Assembly: GCA_938046585.1 (NCBI GenBank)
Contig: CALIWR010000030.1
Coordinates: 81,886 to 145,885, forward strand
Direction: 5' to 3'
DNA from: an uncultured Propionibacteriaceae bacterium
GTDB lineage: Bacteria; Actinomycetota; Actinomycetes; Propionibacteriales; Propionibacteriaceae
Length of the DNA: 64,000 nt
The position numbers and the translations under genes are program-made. Shown one piece after another: positions 51,632 to 60,256 of the stretch (within the stretch, counting starts at the first letter, position 1; every line of letters begins with the position of its first letter). Under the pieces are notes generated by a model. That model was not told the DNA's origin. It ran no database searches and saw nothing but the letters and a program-made list of their open reading frames with translations.

Positions 51632-54600
51632 CTATGTGCGGGTGCTGGTGATCCAGTAGCTCCCGACCCCGTTGGACAGGCCTCGTCGCAGTGCTGAGAC
51701 CTCGAGCTGGTATTCGCCGGGTTCGAGGTGGTATTCGCGGCGGCCGCAGATGGATCCCAAGGGTTTGCCCGCCGGGTTGACGGGGGTGAGGGATGCGGCG
51801 CAGACGGCGGACCCGTTGGAGGCGTCGAAGACCCAGGTGCCGGCCTGCTGGGGGGTGACCTGGATCCGGTAGACGTCGGCGTGGCCATGGGCCTCGAGGT
51901 TCCCGGCGCCGGGGGCGGGACGGTTGCCGACACGGTCCTTCTCGATCTTTTCGCCGAGGGTCCAGTCGAAGGTCTGGACCTGTTTCAGCACGCTGCTGAA
52001 GCTGTAGCCGCCGGTCCTCGAATTGGATGTGGGGACGACGATCTTGTAGTTGCCGGCGGGCAGGGTGTACGCGATGTCGGTTCCCGGCAGGCATACCGAT
52101 CCCAGGGGTTTCGCGCCGGGCTGGTCTGGGAACAGCTGGGCCTCGATGCAGAGGGTGAGGACGGGTTGCCAGAGGAACAGCCAGGTCCGGTTGGCGTCCT
52201 GGGGGGCGACGGTGAATCGGTAGATGTCCACCGATGCGGGGGTCTCCAGGTTTCCGGCGCCGGGGGCCGGCTGTTGGCCGATGGTGCCGTTGGAGACGGT
52301 CTGGCCCAGGGTGTAGGAGAACTCCTGCGGGTCGGACATCGGGTAGGTCGCGATCCGGTAGCTGCCGATGAAGCCTGACGGATTCACCAGCAGCCGGTAT
52401 TCGCCCGGTTTCAGGTCCACGATCAGCCGGGTCCCGGTGGACCGGCACGGTTCGCCCAGGACCTTCCCGGTCGACACCTGGATCAGGGTCGCGGCACGGC
52501 AGACGGGCAGGATGCCGCCGGATTCGAACACCCACCGGCCGGCGGTGTCCACCTCGAAGCGGTAGTCATCGATGGATGCGGTGGTTTCGAGGTTGCCGGC
52601 CCCGGGGGCCTTGGTGGTACCGATCCGGTTGTCGGTGATGGTCTGGCCCAGGCTCATGGTGAAGGTCTGTGCCGATGGGGCGACCAGGACCGGCAGCTGG
52701 TATGTCGGGATCCGCTGAGCGCGCGCCGAGGTCACCACCAGGGTGTAGTCGCCGGCCGGGAGGCCGCGATAGAGCAGGTGGAAGGACCGGTCGGACGGTT
52801 CGATCCGGGCCCTGGTCGTGGAGTCGACCAGGTGGGCGCGGACCTCGGAGGAGCGGCTGGTCTCGACCAGCAGGTCCGTCGGTTGGGCCAGGGTGAATCG
52901 GTATTCGTCGGCCCCTCCGGCGGTTTCGATCGTGCCCATCCTGGGCCCGGCCCCGGACCCGGCCGTGAACGACACCGTGAGCCCGGCCTTCACATCAGCC
53001 GGGGTGACGTCCAGCCTGACCTCGACCTCGTCGACCGCGAGGGCGGTGTTCAGCACCGCATGGAAGCCCTGCGGGGTGAGGGTGGTCTTGATCGTGTCTC
53101 GGGAATCGGTCACCGGGACCGTCACCCGATACGCCGTGTACGGCATGCCGGAGGTCAGGGTGCCGTTGCCATCCGCGGTGACGGTGGTCCCGGCCGGGCC
53201 GGCGACGACCCTCCCGGCCCCTTCCAGTTCCAGGACTGCGGTCTGGTTCCCGATCTGTACCTGGACCCGCTGGTTGTCCTTGTCGGCGGCCGCATCTGCG
53301 AGGACCAGCAGCCGGGCCGACACCGTCAGCCGCTCATGGCGGGGGATTGATGTCAGGACGAACTGGTATGTGGATGCGGTGCCTCCGATATCGGCCAGTG
53401 GGCCCACTGCCCGCGACTGTGGGGTCACCTGCACGTACGACCGTCCCGCCAGGTTGTGGCTCACTGCCTGGTCGAAGGTCTCCCGCAGCACCCCATGCTG
53501 GTCGAATTCGGCCCGTGCCGGGTCCACCACGCCAGCCGGTACCGCAGCCGCGGCCTCGGCGAAGGCTTCGTCGGCCGTGACCAGGAAGTCCAGCATGCAG
53601 GCTTCCATTGCCACCCCGGGCGTCACACCCGCAGCCTGGCATCGGGCCGCCGCGCGTTCCAGTTCGGCCGTCGTGAAGTTCGCCAGTCTCGTCACCGTGT
53701 TCGGGAATGACTTGTCCGTATAGGAGGCGGTCGACTTCCCGGCCTCGTAGGTGAACAGGGACGTCTGGTCCGTCACCCGCCAGGAGTCCGCGAACCATCC
53801 GTGTAGGGCGTTCCTGTCACCATCCGGCACCTGCGTCCCATCAGCCGCCATCAGATCATTGCCCGGATCGCGGTCGTTGTTGCCCAGTAGGCCCGTGGTT
53901 GCCAGCTGGGGGGCCACCGAGAGCCCCACCCGGCACAACCGATCGAACGACAGCATCATGCCGGAGTAGGCCCGGACGACGAATCGGTCATTTTCGATCG
54001 AGACCCGGCTCCCGCGCAGCCGGGTCATCCCGGACACGGTCAGGGGCCGGCCATTCAGCAGCGGGGTCACCTCCGACTTCCCGCAACGCATCTCGACCGT
54101 GTCGTAGCCGTCCCGGAATGCATAGGCCGATGCCAAGGAGAATCCTCGCGAACCCTGGAGTGGCACGAATCTCACCTGCAGTTCCAGTCCCTCGCTCGGG
54201 ATCCGCACCAGGGTGAACTCGCCGGCCGACTGCAGGTCGTATCCGCGCCCATCCAGGGTCATCAGATGCGGATCGCCATAGACGTGAGGCTTAGGCCAGG
54301 TTTTGTCTGCCAGCCGGCCCGCCGAGTCATCGCAGGCGTCACCGACTCCGTTGCCGTTCGCATCGTGCTGGTCCGGGTTGGCCACCGTCGGGCAGTTGTC
54401 GACGTCAGGCGCCACCGCGTCTCCGTCATCGGTGATGACGTACTGCAGCGTGTAGGTGTGGTCGAATTTGGCGAATGGGGATGCCACCCGGATCGTCAGC
54501 CTCCCGGCGGCGCCATCGTCACCGGGGATGCACGCGCCCGGCGCGGTCGCATCGATCACCCGGCCGTCGGGCAAGGTCACAGTGGCCTTCAGGTCGGGGA

Positions 54601-55388
54601 CGATCACCTCCGGGACCCAGACCGGGTTGCATACGCCACGCTGTCCGATCCGGGATCCCATGGCCACCTTTGGGGCGAGCTCAGACCATGACGAGGTGTT
54701 GGGGATCGGTAGGTTCCGGGTGGCGTCGCGGACCGCCTCGAAGACCTGTTCGTGTCCCTTCGGTTTGTAGTGGTAGAACTCGGACCGGTAGTGCGGGTGG
54801 ATTCCGATAGGTGGATGGCCCGTCGTAGTTCAGTCCTGGTCGGACGCCCTTGTCGTCGTACAGCACGCTCGGGTTCTCGGGTACGTCCCACAGCCAGGCG
54901 GTCGAATCCCGTCCCCGGCAGTCGGCCGGGTTGGGGCGAGAGATCAGCGCATTCTTCCCGGTGTTCTCGTGGCAGCGGAAGCGTTCCACCAGCGGTACGT
55001 ACACGATCGGGTTCAGCGCCGATGTGAAGTGGTGGACCAGATCCTGCTGGCGCTGTTTCAGGTATGCCGCCCCCGCGGCGATCTTGTGACCGACCGGGCC
55101 GCTTTCGTCGAACCGGTATTCCGGGTCGATCTCCAGCCCCGGATACCCCACGTACACCACCGGGACCCCGGGCCGCAGTGTCGGCATCAGCCGCTGGAAC
55201 ACCTGCCCCACCAGACCGAAGTCCGACGATCCAGCCCCAAACGCCCTCACCATCCTGCTATTCGGATCTAAAGGATCGATGGCGTCCAATCGATTTCGGC
55301 ATTGCTCATCGTTCTTGCCGGGGATGAAGGGGAGGTCGGGGACGAAGCAGGATTCGACGATGATGGCGCAGCACCACCGACGTAACAT
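51632..55388 (-). pseudogene. Decayed secreted SGNH/TSP3/vWD multidomain protein gene (copy 1)
   Basis: ATG 55388 starts MLRRW like the intact copy at 56851-59145, but then jumps into its residue ~210 region (VESCFVPDLPF matches IVTSCFIPKYPF). About 200 residues with the signal peptide, the GDSY Ser motif and the GGND motif are missing. Next, at 54787-54825, this copy is one base longer than copy 2 (39 versus 38), shifting the frame. Downstream the original frame is open for over 1000 codons. It carries the thrombospondin-type-3-like calcium repeat (DNCPTVANPDQHD), a vWD-like domain, and four C-terminal modules of about 110 residues with the motif PAPGAGNLE. If ever expressed, only fragments would result. 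Confidence 0.85.
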
Positions 55389-55457
55389 GATCCCCCCAGA
55401 TATGACTCAAGATGACAGCCGCACGCTAGGTCCTATCTTTGGGCGCCAAAACCTTCC

Positions 55458-55473
55458 ATGAGAAGGCTCTCAC
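55458..55473. promoter_or_regulatory. Inverted repeat shared by both divergent module promoters (copy 1)
   Basis: ATGAGA, AGGC, TCTCAC form a near-perfect dyad with five complementary pairs. The same element with a perfect sixth pair lies at 59213-59228, at nearly the same distance from the paralogous lipoprotein start (62 versus 59 bases between). Conservation in two duplicated but otherwise diverged promoter regions suggests an operator. Confidence 0.5.
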
Positions 55474-55535
55474 CCCCGTCGTGCCATGGCCCCGGCCAGG
55501 CACACTGAAGGACAGTACTCAACCAAGGGACTCTG

Positions 55536-56036
55536 ATGAATCGACGTATCCTGCTCTCGGCTGCTGGGATCCTCGCGGGCCTGGCCGGCTGTCGCTGGTT
55601 CCCCACCCAACGCGAAAAAGAAGCCGGCACCGCACCCGGCTACGAACTCCTCCCCGTCATCAAAAACGACCCCTTCTACCAATGGCAACCAGAGGGACTC
55701 ACCCAAACCTTCGAGGACTACGCACCCCCCGGCATCATCGACAACAAAGGATGCTCCTTCATGCGTCGCTGGGGACACCCAGGAGGAAACTACCAACCCC
55801 ATTTCGACGCCGGACGCGCCGCAGCCCTCAACACCGGATACCACGAAACCCCACAACACCAATACGTCAAAACCGTAAACACCGGCAAAAAAGGATACGC
55901 CCGCTTCAGAATCGACATCGGATATGTGCACCGGGACGACACTATCGTGACCTGGTGGTATGGAAGCTTTGTGCCTGACCCGACCGAATCACCAGACCCC
56001 AACCAGCCGCCCTCACCAACCACCACACCCAGCTGA
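55536..56036 (+). CDS. Small secreted lipoprotein (copy 1 of duplicated module)
   Basis: The protein has 166 residues from ATG 55536, after an AAGGGA site. Lipoprotein signal with lipobox LAGC (Cys19). The mature part is closely related to the product at 59288-59794: shared blocks include GTAPGYELLPVI, DPFYQWQP, PPGIIDN and RRWGHP. The C-terminus is Pro/Ser/Thr-rich. Many codons end in A or use AAA and AAC, giving a lower GC than its paralogue, which suggests relaxed selection or another origin. It is divergent from the decayed SGNH/vWD gene. No function is known. Confidence 0.8.
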   Translation: MNRRILLSAAGILAGLAGCRWFPTQREKEAGTAPGYELLPVIKNDPFYQWQPEGLTQTFEDYAPPGIIDNKGCSFMRRWGHPGGNYQPHFDAGRAAALNTGYHETPQHQYVKTVNTGKKGYARFRIDIGYVHRDDTIVTWWYGSFVPDPTESPDPNQPPSPTTTPS

Positions 56037-56167
56037 TGAATCGGAGCCAATTCTGATGAGGACGGATGGACGTGATTCAGGACTGCAATCTCGGGCATGG
56101 TCGGGTCTGATCTGAGTCGGCCGCGATCATTCTGATACGGTCGGGCCACGACGATAGGAGCAGACCG

Positions 56168-56806
56168 GTGAAACGACAACAGATCGGCGGGATCCTGTGG
56201 ATGGGTAGCTGTCTGTACCTTCCGGCTCAGGTTCTGACAGCCCTACGGTGGCCGCGCCCCTATTCGTGGACCGATAATTTCATCAGTGACCTGGGTGTGA
56301 CAGCCTGCGGGGTCTATCCCGAACCGGGACTGCCGACACGCGAGATCTGTTCCCCCTGGCATGCGGTCTTCAATACCGCCACGACGCTGAGCGGCGTCCT
56401 CACCGTTATGGGCGCGGTCCTGCTCACTGGGTGGTGGCGGGGTCGTTGCGGGTGGGCCGGCACAGCTCTGGTGGCGCTACACGGCAGCCTCACGGCCCTG
56501 GTCGGCCTCCTGCCCTGGGACCGCCACCCCGATGCGCACAATGCCGTGGCCCTGTGGCAGGCCGTGGCCCTGTGGTGTGCCCTGGGCCTGCTTGCCGTCT
56601 CCACGCCGGGCCGATTCCGATACGGGACCCTGGCTGTGGCGGTGGTCTCGGTGGTCGGATTCGCGCTGTTCACCTCGGCTGGCGTCGAGGCCTCCGGTCT
56701 CGGCATCGGGGGAAGCGAGCGGCTCGCCTTCGACGTCCCCTTACTCTGGTTCCTCCTCACCGGCGCGGCGATTGCCTTGCGTCCGTCCCCTCTCGGTCGG
56801 CGGTGA
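56168..56806 (+). CDS. DUF998-family membrane protein
   Basis: The protein has 212 residues from GTG 56168, 7 bases after AGGAG. It has about six helices. DUF998 features are DNFISDLGVT near the first extracellular loop, CSPWHAVFNTATTLSG, and GLLPWDRHPDAHNAVALWQ. The role of this family is not known. It sits between the two copies of the duplicated module and is convergent with the SGNH copy 2, 44 bases apart. Confidence 0.82.
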   Translation: MKRQQIGGILWMGSCLYLPAQVLTALRWPRPYSWTDNFISDLGVTACGVYPEPGLPTREICSPWHAVFNTATTLSGVLTVMGAVLLTGWWRGRCGWAGTALVALHGSLTALVGLLPWDRHPDAHNAVALWQAVALWCALGLLAVSTPGRFRYGTLAVAVVSVVGFALFTSAGVEASGLGIGGSERLAFDVPLLWFLLTGAAIALRPSPLGRR

Positions 56807-56850
56807 TCACCCAAGACCTGACCAGTCTGCGGCGCTGACCCACGTACCGG

Positions 56851-59145
56851 TCAGCGTTTGCGGGCCGACCGGTCCGTGTACGACGCGGTCGACATGCCCG
56901 CTTCGTACGTAAACAGCGACGACTGGTCACTCACCCGCCACGAGTCGACGAACCAGGTGTGCAAGGCCTCGCTGTCCGCGGCGACCACCCTCTTACCGTC
57001 GGCAGCGGTCAGGTCATTGCCCGGGTCCTGGTCGTTGTTGCCCAGCATCCCGACCGTCTCCAGCCCAGGGGCCACCGCGAGCCCGAGCCCGCACTGCTGG
57101 TCCACCGCCAGCATCACGCCGGAATAGGTTCGCAGCACCAGCCGGCCGTTTTCGATCGACACCTGGCTGCCGCGCAACCGGGCCACCTCGCCGACGGCCA
57201 GGGGTTGGCCGTTGCGCAGCGCGGTCACGCCCGACCTCTCGCAGCGCATCTCGACGGTCTCGTATCCGTCCCGGATGGCGTAGGCGGAGGCCAGCGAGGC
57301 GTCGGGATGACGGAACGGGGCGAATCGGCCCTGCACCTCGACCTGTTCGGCGGGCAGCCGCAGCAGGGTGAACTCGCCTACCGGCTGCATGTCGAAGCCC
57401 TGCCCGTCCAGGGTGACCAGATGGGAGGAGCCAAAGATCCGTGACGGCGGCCAGGAGGGGTCGGCCGGGCGGTTCGCCGAATCGTCACAGGCGTCCCCGA
57501 TGCCATTGGCGTTCAGATCATGCTGATCCGGATTCGGCTTCGTCGGGCAGTTGTCGACCTGCGCCGCCACCGCGTCCCCGTCATCGGTCACCAGGTATTC
57601 CTGGGCGTAGGTGTGGTCGACACCGGCCAGCCGTGAGGCCACCCGGATCGTCAGCTGTCCGGTGGTGGCGTCGCCGGGAATACACGCGCCCGGCGCGGCC
57701 GCGTCGATCACCCGACCGTCCGCCAGTCTCACGCTCGCTTGCAGGTCCGGGGCGACCACCCCGGGGATCCACAGCGGATTGCACGCGCCGGGCCGCCCGA
57801 TCCGCGACCCCATCGCCACCTGCGGCTGCGCCCCCGTCCACGCCGAGGAAGTCGGGATCGCGAGGTTCCCGGTGGCGTCGCGGACCGCCTCGAAGACCGC
57901 CTGGTGCCCCTGCGGGTTGTAGTGGTAGAACTCGGACCTGTAATGGGGACGCAGTCCCATCCAGTTCGGCCCGTCGTAGATCAGCCCCGGCAGAACGCCT
58001 TTGCCGTCATACAGCACGCTCGGATTCTCGGGCGCATCCCACATCCAGGCCGCCGAGTCCCGGCCCCGGCAGTCGGCCGGGTTGGGGCGGGACCACACCG
58101 CGTTCCTCCCGGTGTTCTCATGACAGCGGAAACGTTCCACCAGCGGCACGTACACGATCGGGTTCCGCGGCGACGTGAAGTGCTGGACCAGCCCCTGCTG
58201 GCGCTGTCGCAGGTGCGCCGCGCCGTCGGCGATCCTACGACCGACCGGGCCGCTGTTGTGGAAGGCGTAATCCGGGTCGATCTCCGGCCCCGGATACCCC
58301 ACGTACACCACCGGAACGCCGGAACGCAGCCTCGGCAGCAGCCGCTGGAAGACCTCCCCCACGCGGCCGTAGTCCGACGGGCCGGTCCCGAAGACCGTCG
58401 ACATCCGGCTGCCCGGCCGGGCCGGGTCGATGGCGTCCAGCCGCTCCTGGCAGAGTCTGTCGTTCTTGCCCTCCAGGAACGGATATTTGGGGATGAAGCA
58501 GGAGGTCACGATCCGGCCGAAGTCGAGGTCGTTGCCGCCCAGCGACAGCAGCACCACATCCCACTGCCCCGCCCCGGCCAGCTCCACCTGGTTCTGGTAG
58601 GTCACCCGGCAGTGGGCGGTGGCGACCCTCCGGCTGGTGAACCGCACCCCGGTCAGGGTGCGGGTCACGCCCTTCGAGAAGGTGTCCGTCTCGCACGGGT
58701 AGCTCCTCTCGATCGCCCGCTTCGCCTCCTGCGGGGTCTGCGCGGCACCGCTGGGCAGGCTCACCGACACCGTGTAGTCGGCGGTGTCCTGCGGCGAGGG
58801 CCACGGCTCCCGTACCCGGAGGAAGTCACGTTCGGCGGTGGCGCCGCTACAGGCATGGTTCGTGACCTTGACCACGACCTGCCGGCCGGCTGCGGCTTCG
58901 CGGCTCTGCAGCCAACCGGCCCACTTCTCACCCCAGTTCGCCGATGACCGGAAGCAGTCTTCCGGGCCGTAGAAGGCGCGCTGCCCGGACCCCAGCCGGG
59001 CCCCGTTGCCCGAGATGTACGAATCCCCCAGCAACAACACGTTGATCACCGCTGGCCCGGCCGTAGCCCGGGCCGAGAGGTACATGACTAGCAACGGAGC
59101 GGCCAGTATTCCAACCAGGACAGCGATCCAGAGACGACGCAGCAT
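56851..59145 (-). CDS. Secreted SGNH hydrolase with TSP3-like and vWD-like domains (copy 2)
   Basis: The protein has 764 residues from ATG 59145, after GGGGAG. Residues 1-30 form a signal peptide. The SGNH hydrolase domain has block I GDSYISGNG (Ser42), block III SLGGNDLD (Asn205), and a late NPQGHQAVFEA with the His of block V. A thrombospondin-type-3-like calcium-binding motif follows (DNCPTKPNPDQHDLNANGIGDACDD), then a vWD-like domain (SSHLVTLDGQGFDMQPVGEFTL; GMLGNNDQDPGNDL). It stops where copy 1 continues for another 690 residues, so this copy may be truncated. It probably is an extracellular esterase or lipase. It is divergent from its lipoprotein partner. Confidence 0.88.
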   Translation of the reverse strand: MLRRLWIAVLVGILAAPLLVMYLSARATAGPAVINVLLLGDSYISGNGARLGSGQRAFYGPEDCFRSSANWGEKWAGWLQSREAAAGRQVVVKVTNHACSGATAERDFLRVREPWPSPQDTADYTVSVSLPSGAAQTPQEAKRAIERSYPCETDTFSKGVTRTLTGVRFTSRRVATAHCRVTYQNQVELAGAGQWDVVLLSLGGNDLDFGRIVTSCFIPKYPFLEGKNDRLCQERLDAIDPARPGSRMSTVFGTGPSDYGRVGEVFQRLLPRLRSGVPVVYVGYPGPEIDPDYAFHNSGPVGRRIADGAAHLRQRQQGLVQHFTSPRNPIVYVPLVERFRCHENTGRNAVWSRPNPADCRGRDSAAWMWDAPENPSVLYDGKGVLPGLIYDGPNWMGLRPHYRSEFYHYNPQGHQAVFEAVRDATGNLAIPTSSAWTGAQPQVAMGSRIGRPGACNPLWIPGVVAPDLQASVRLADGRVIDAAAPGACIPGDATTGQLTIRVASRLAGVDHTYAQEYLVTDDGDAVAAQVDNCPTKPNPDQHDLNANGIGDACDDSANRPADPSWPPSRIFGSSHLVTLDGQGFDMQPVGEFTLLRLPAEQVEVQGRFAPFRHPDASLASAYAIRDGYETVEMRCERSGVTALRNGQPLAVGEVARLRGSQVSIENGRLVLRTYSGVMLAVDQQCGLGLAVAPGLETVGMLGNNDQDPGNDLTAADGKRVVAADSEALHTWFVDSWRVSDQSSLFTYEAGMSTASYTDRSARKR

Positions 59146-59212
59146 GATCTCCCCAGGGTGGGTTTGACAGGTGCGCGTACCGTAAGCCCGGCCCCGGCCA
59201 CCATCGACGTCG

Positions 59213-59228
59213 ATGAGAGACTTCTCAT
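59213..59228. promoter_or_regulatory. Perfect inverted repeat in the copy 2 divergent promoter
   Basis: ATGAGA-GACT-TCTCAT is a perfect 6-bp dyad located 67 bases upstream of the SGNH start and 59 bases upstream of the lipoprotein start. The equivalent element in the copy 1 module is at 55458-55473. It is a candidate operator controlling both divergent genes. Confidence 0.55.
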
Positions 59229-59287
59229 CTGATTCGTCATGCAGCCTCGTCAGGCACACTGGGAGCAGTCTCGATCGAGGGAGCCTC

Positions 59288-59794
59288 ATGAACCGACGCC
59301 GCCTGCTCTGGCTGGCTGGTCTGGTCACCGGGTTGGCCGGCTGCCGGCTACCGACCCGCCGCGCCCAAGAAGAGGGTACTGCCCCCGGCTACGAGCTGCT
59401 CCCGGTCATCCGGCGAGACCCCTTCTACCAGTGGCAGCCCGCAGGGCTGACCCAGACTTCCGAGGACTACTCACCCCCCGGCATCATCGACAACAACGGC
59501 TGCTCTCTCCTGCGCCGCTGGGGCCACCCCCAAGGCGACTACCAACCCCACCTTGACGCCGGACGCGCCGCGGCCCTCGCCGCCGGCTACTACCAGGACC
59601 GGCACGGCGACTTCTTCAACACGGTCTCGGCCGGGGAGGGCCGGTATGCCCTGTTCCGGGTCTCCCTGTCGTACGTGAGTCGTGACGACACCATCGAGAC
59701 CTCGTGGTACGGGACGTACGCCCCCGACCCCGCGGTACAACCCGACCCCGAACGCCCCTCGCCGTCCTCCCAGCCCACCACCGGGCCCAGTTGA
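59288..59794 (+). CDS. Small secreted lipoprotein (copy 2 of duplicated module)
   Basis: The protein has 168 residues from ATG 59288, after GAGGGAG. The lipobox is LAGC (Cys19). Its mature region matches copy 1: EEGTAPGYELLPVIRRDPF, YSPPGIIDNNGCSLLRRWGHP, HLDAGRAAALAAGY. It ends in a Pro/Ser-rich tail. Pairing with a divergent SGNH/vWD gene occurs twice, so the two proteins probably work together on the cell surface, for example as an anchored partner of the secreted hydrolase. The fold and function are unknown. Confidence 0.82.
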   Translation: MNRRRLLWLAGLVTGLAGCRLPTRRAQEEGTAPGYELLPVIRRDPFYQWQPAGLTQTSEDYSPPGIIDNNGCSLLRRWGHPQGDYQPHLDAGRAAALAAGYYQDRHGDFFNTVSAGEGRYALFRVSLSYVSRDDTIETSWYGTYAPDPAVQPDPERPSPSSQPTTGPS

Positions 59795-59869
59795 GACAGG
59801 TGGCCCAAGGCCGGGGACGGGCGCCGCGATCAGCGCGCGGGCAGTCAAACCCGGCCCTATCCTGGTCGG

Positions 59870-60256
59870 GTGACTGCCGAGACGTTCCCCGGAGAGCTGA
59901 TCGGCGTTGTCGCCGAGCGGACCGGGCTCACCGTGGAGACCATCCGGTTCTACGAGACCGAGGGGCTGATCACCCCCCGCCGCGATCCTGGCGGGCGGCG
60001 GCGCTACTCCGCGGTCGACATCACCGGCCTCGAGGTGGTGCAGGCGCTACGTAACGCCGGCATGGGGATCAAGCAGATCCGCTCCTTCGTGACCAACGTC
60101 ACTCCCCCGGCCGCGGCCGACGGCGCCGAGTGGCTGACCGAGCTGCGGGCCAGCATGCAGGACCTGCTGGAGGTCCTGGACCGCCGGGAGGCGGACCTGA
60201 TCCGGGCCCGTTCCCTGGTCGTCCGCTGGACCGCCGAGCTTGACAGCGGCGCCTAG
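59870..60256 (+). CDS. MerR-family transcriptional regulator
   Basis: The protein has 128 residues from GTG 59870. The N-terminal winged helix is typical: LIGVVAERTGLTVETIRFYETEGLITPRRDPGGRRRYSAVDITGLEVVQALRNAGMGIKQIRSF. The C-terminal coiled-coil helix follows. There are no conserved Cys residues, so it does not look like a metal sensor. Its stop codon overlaps the glgX stop (both read the same CTAG), so the two transcripts overlap at their ends. The target is unknown. Confidence 0.88.
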   Translation: MTAETFPGELIGVVAERTGLTVETIRFYETEGLITPRRDPGGRRRYSAVDITGLEVVQALRNAGMGIKQIRSFVTNVTPPAAADGAEWLTELRASMQDLLEVLDRREADLIRARSLVVRWTAELDSGA

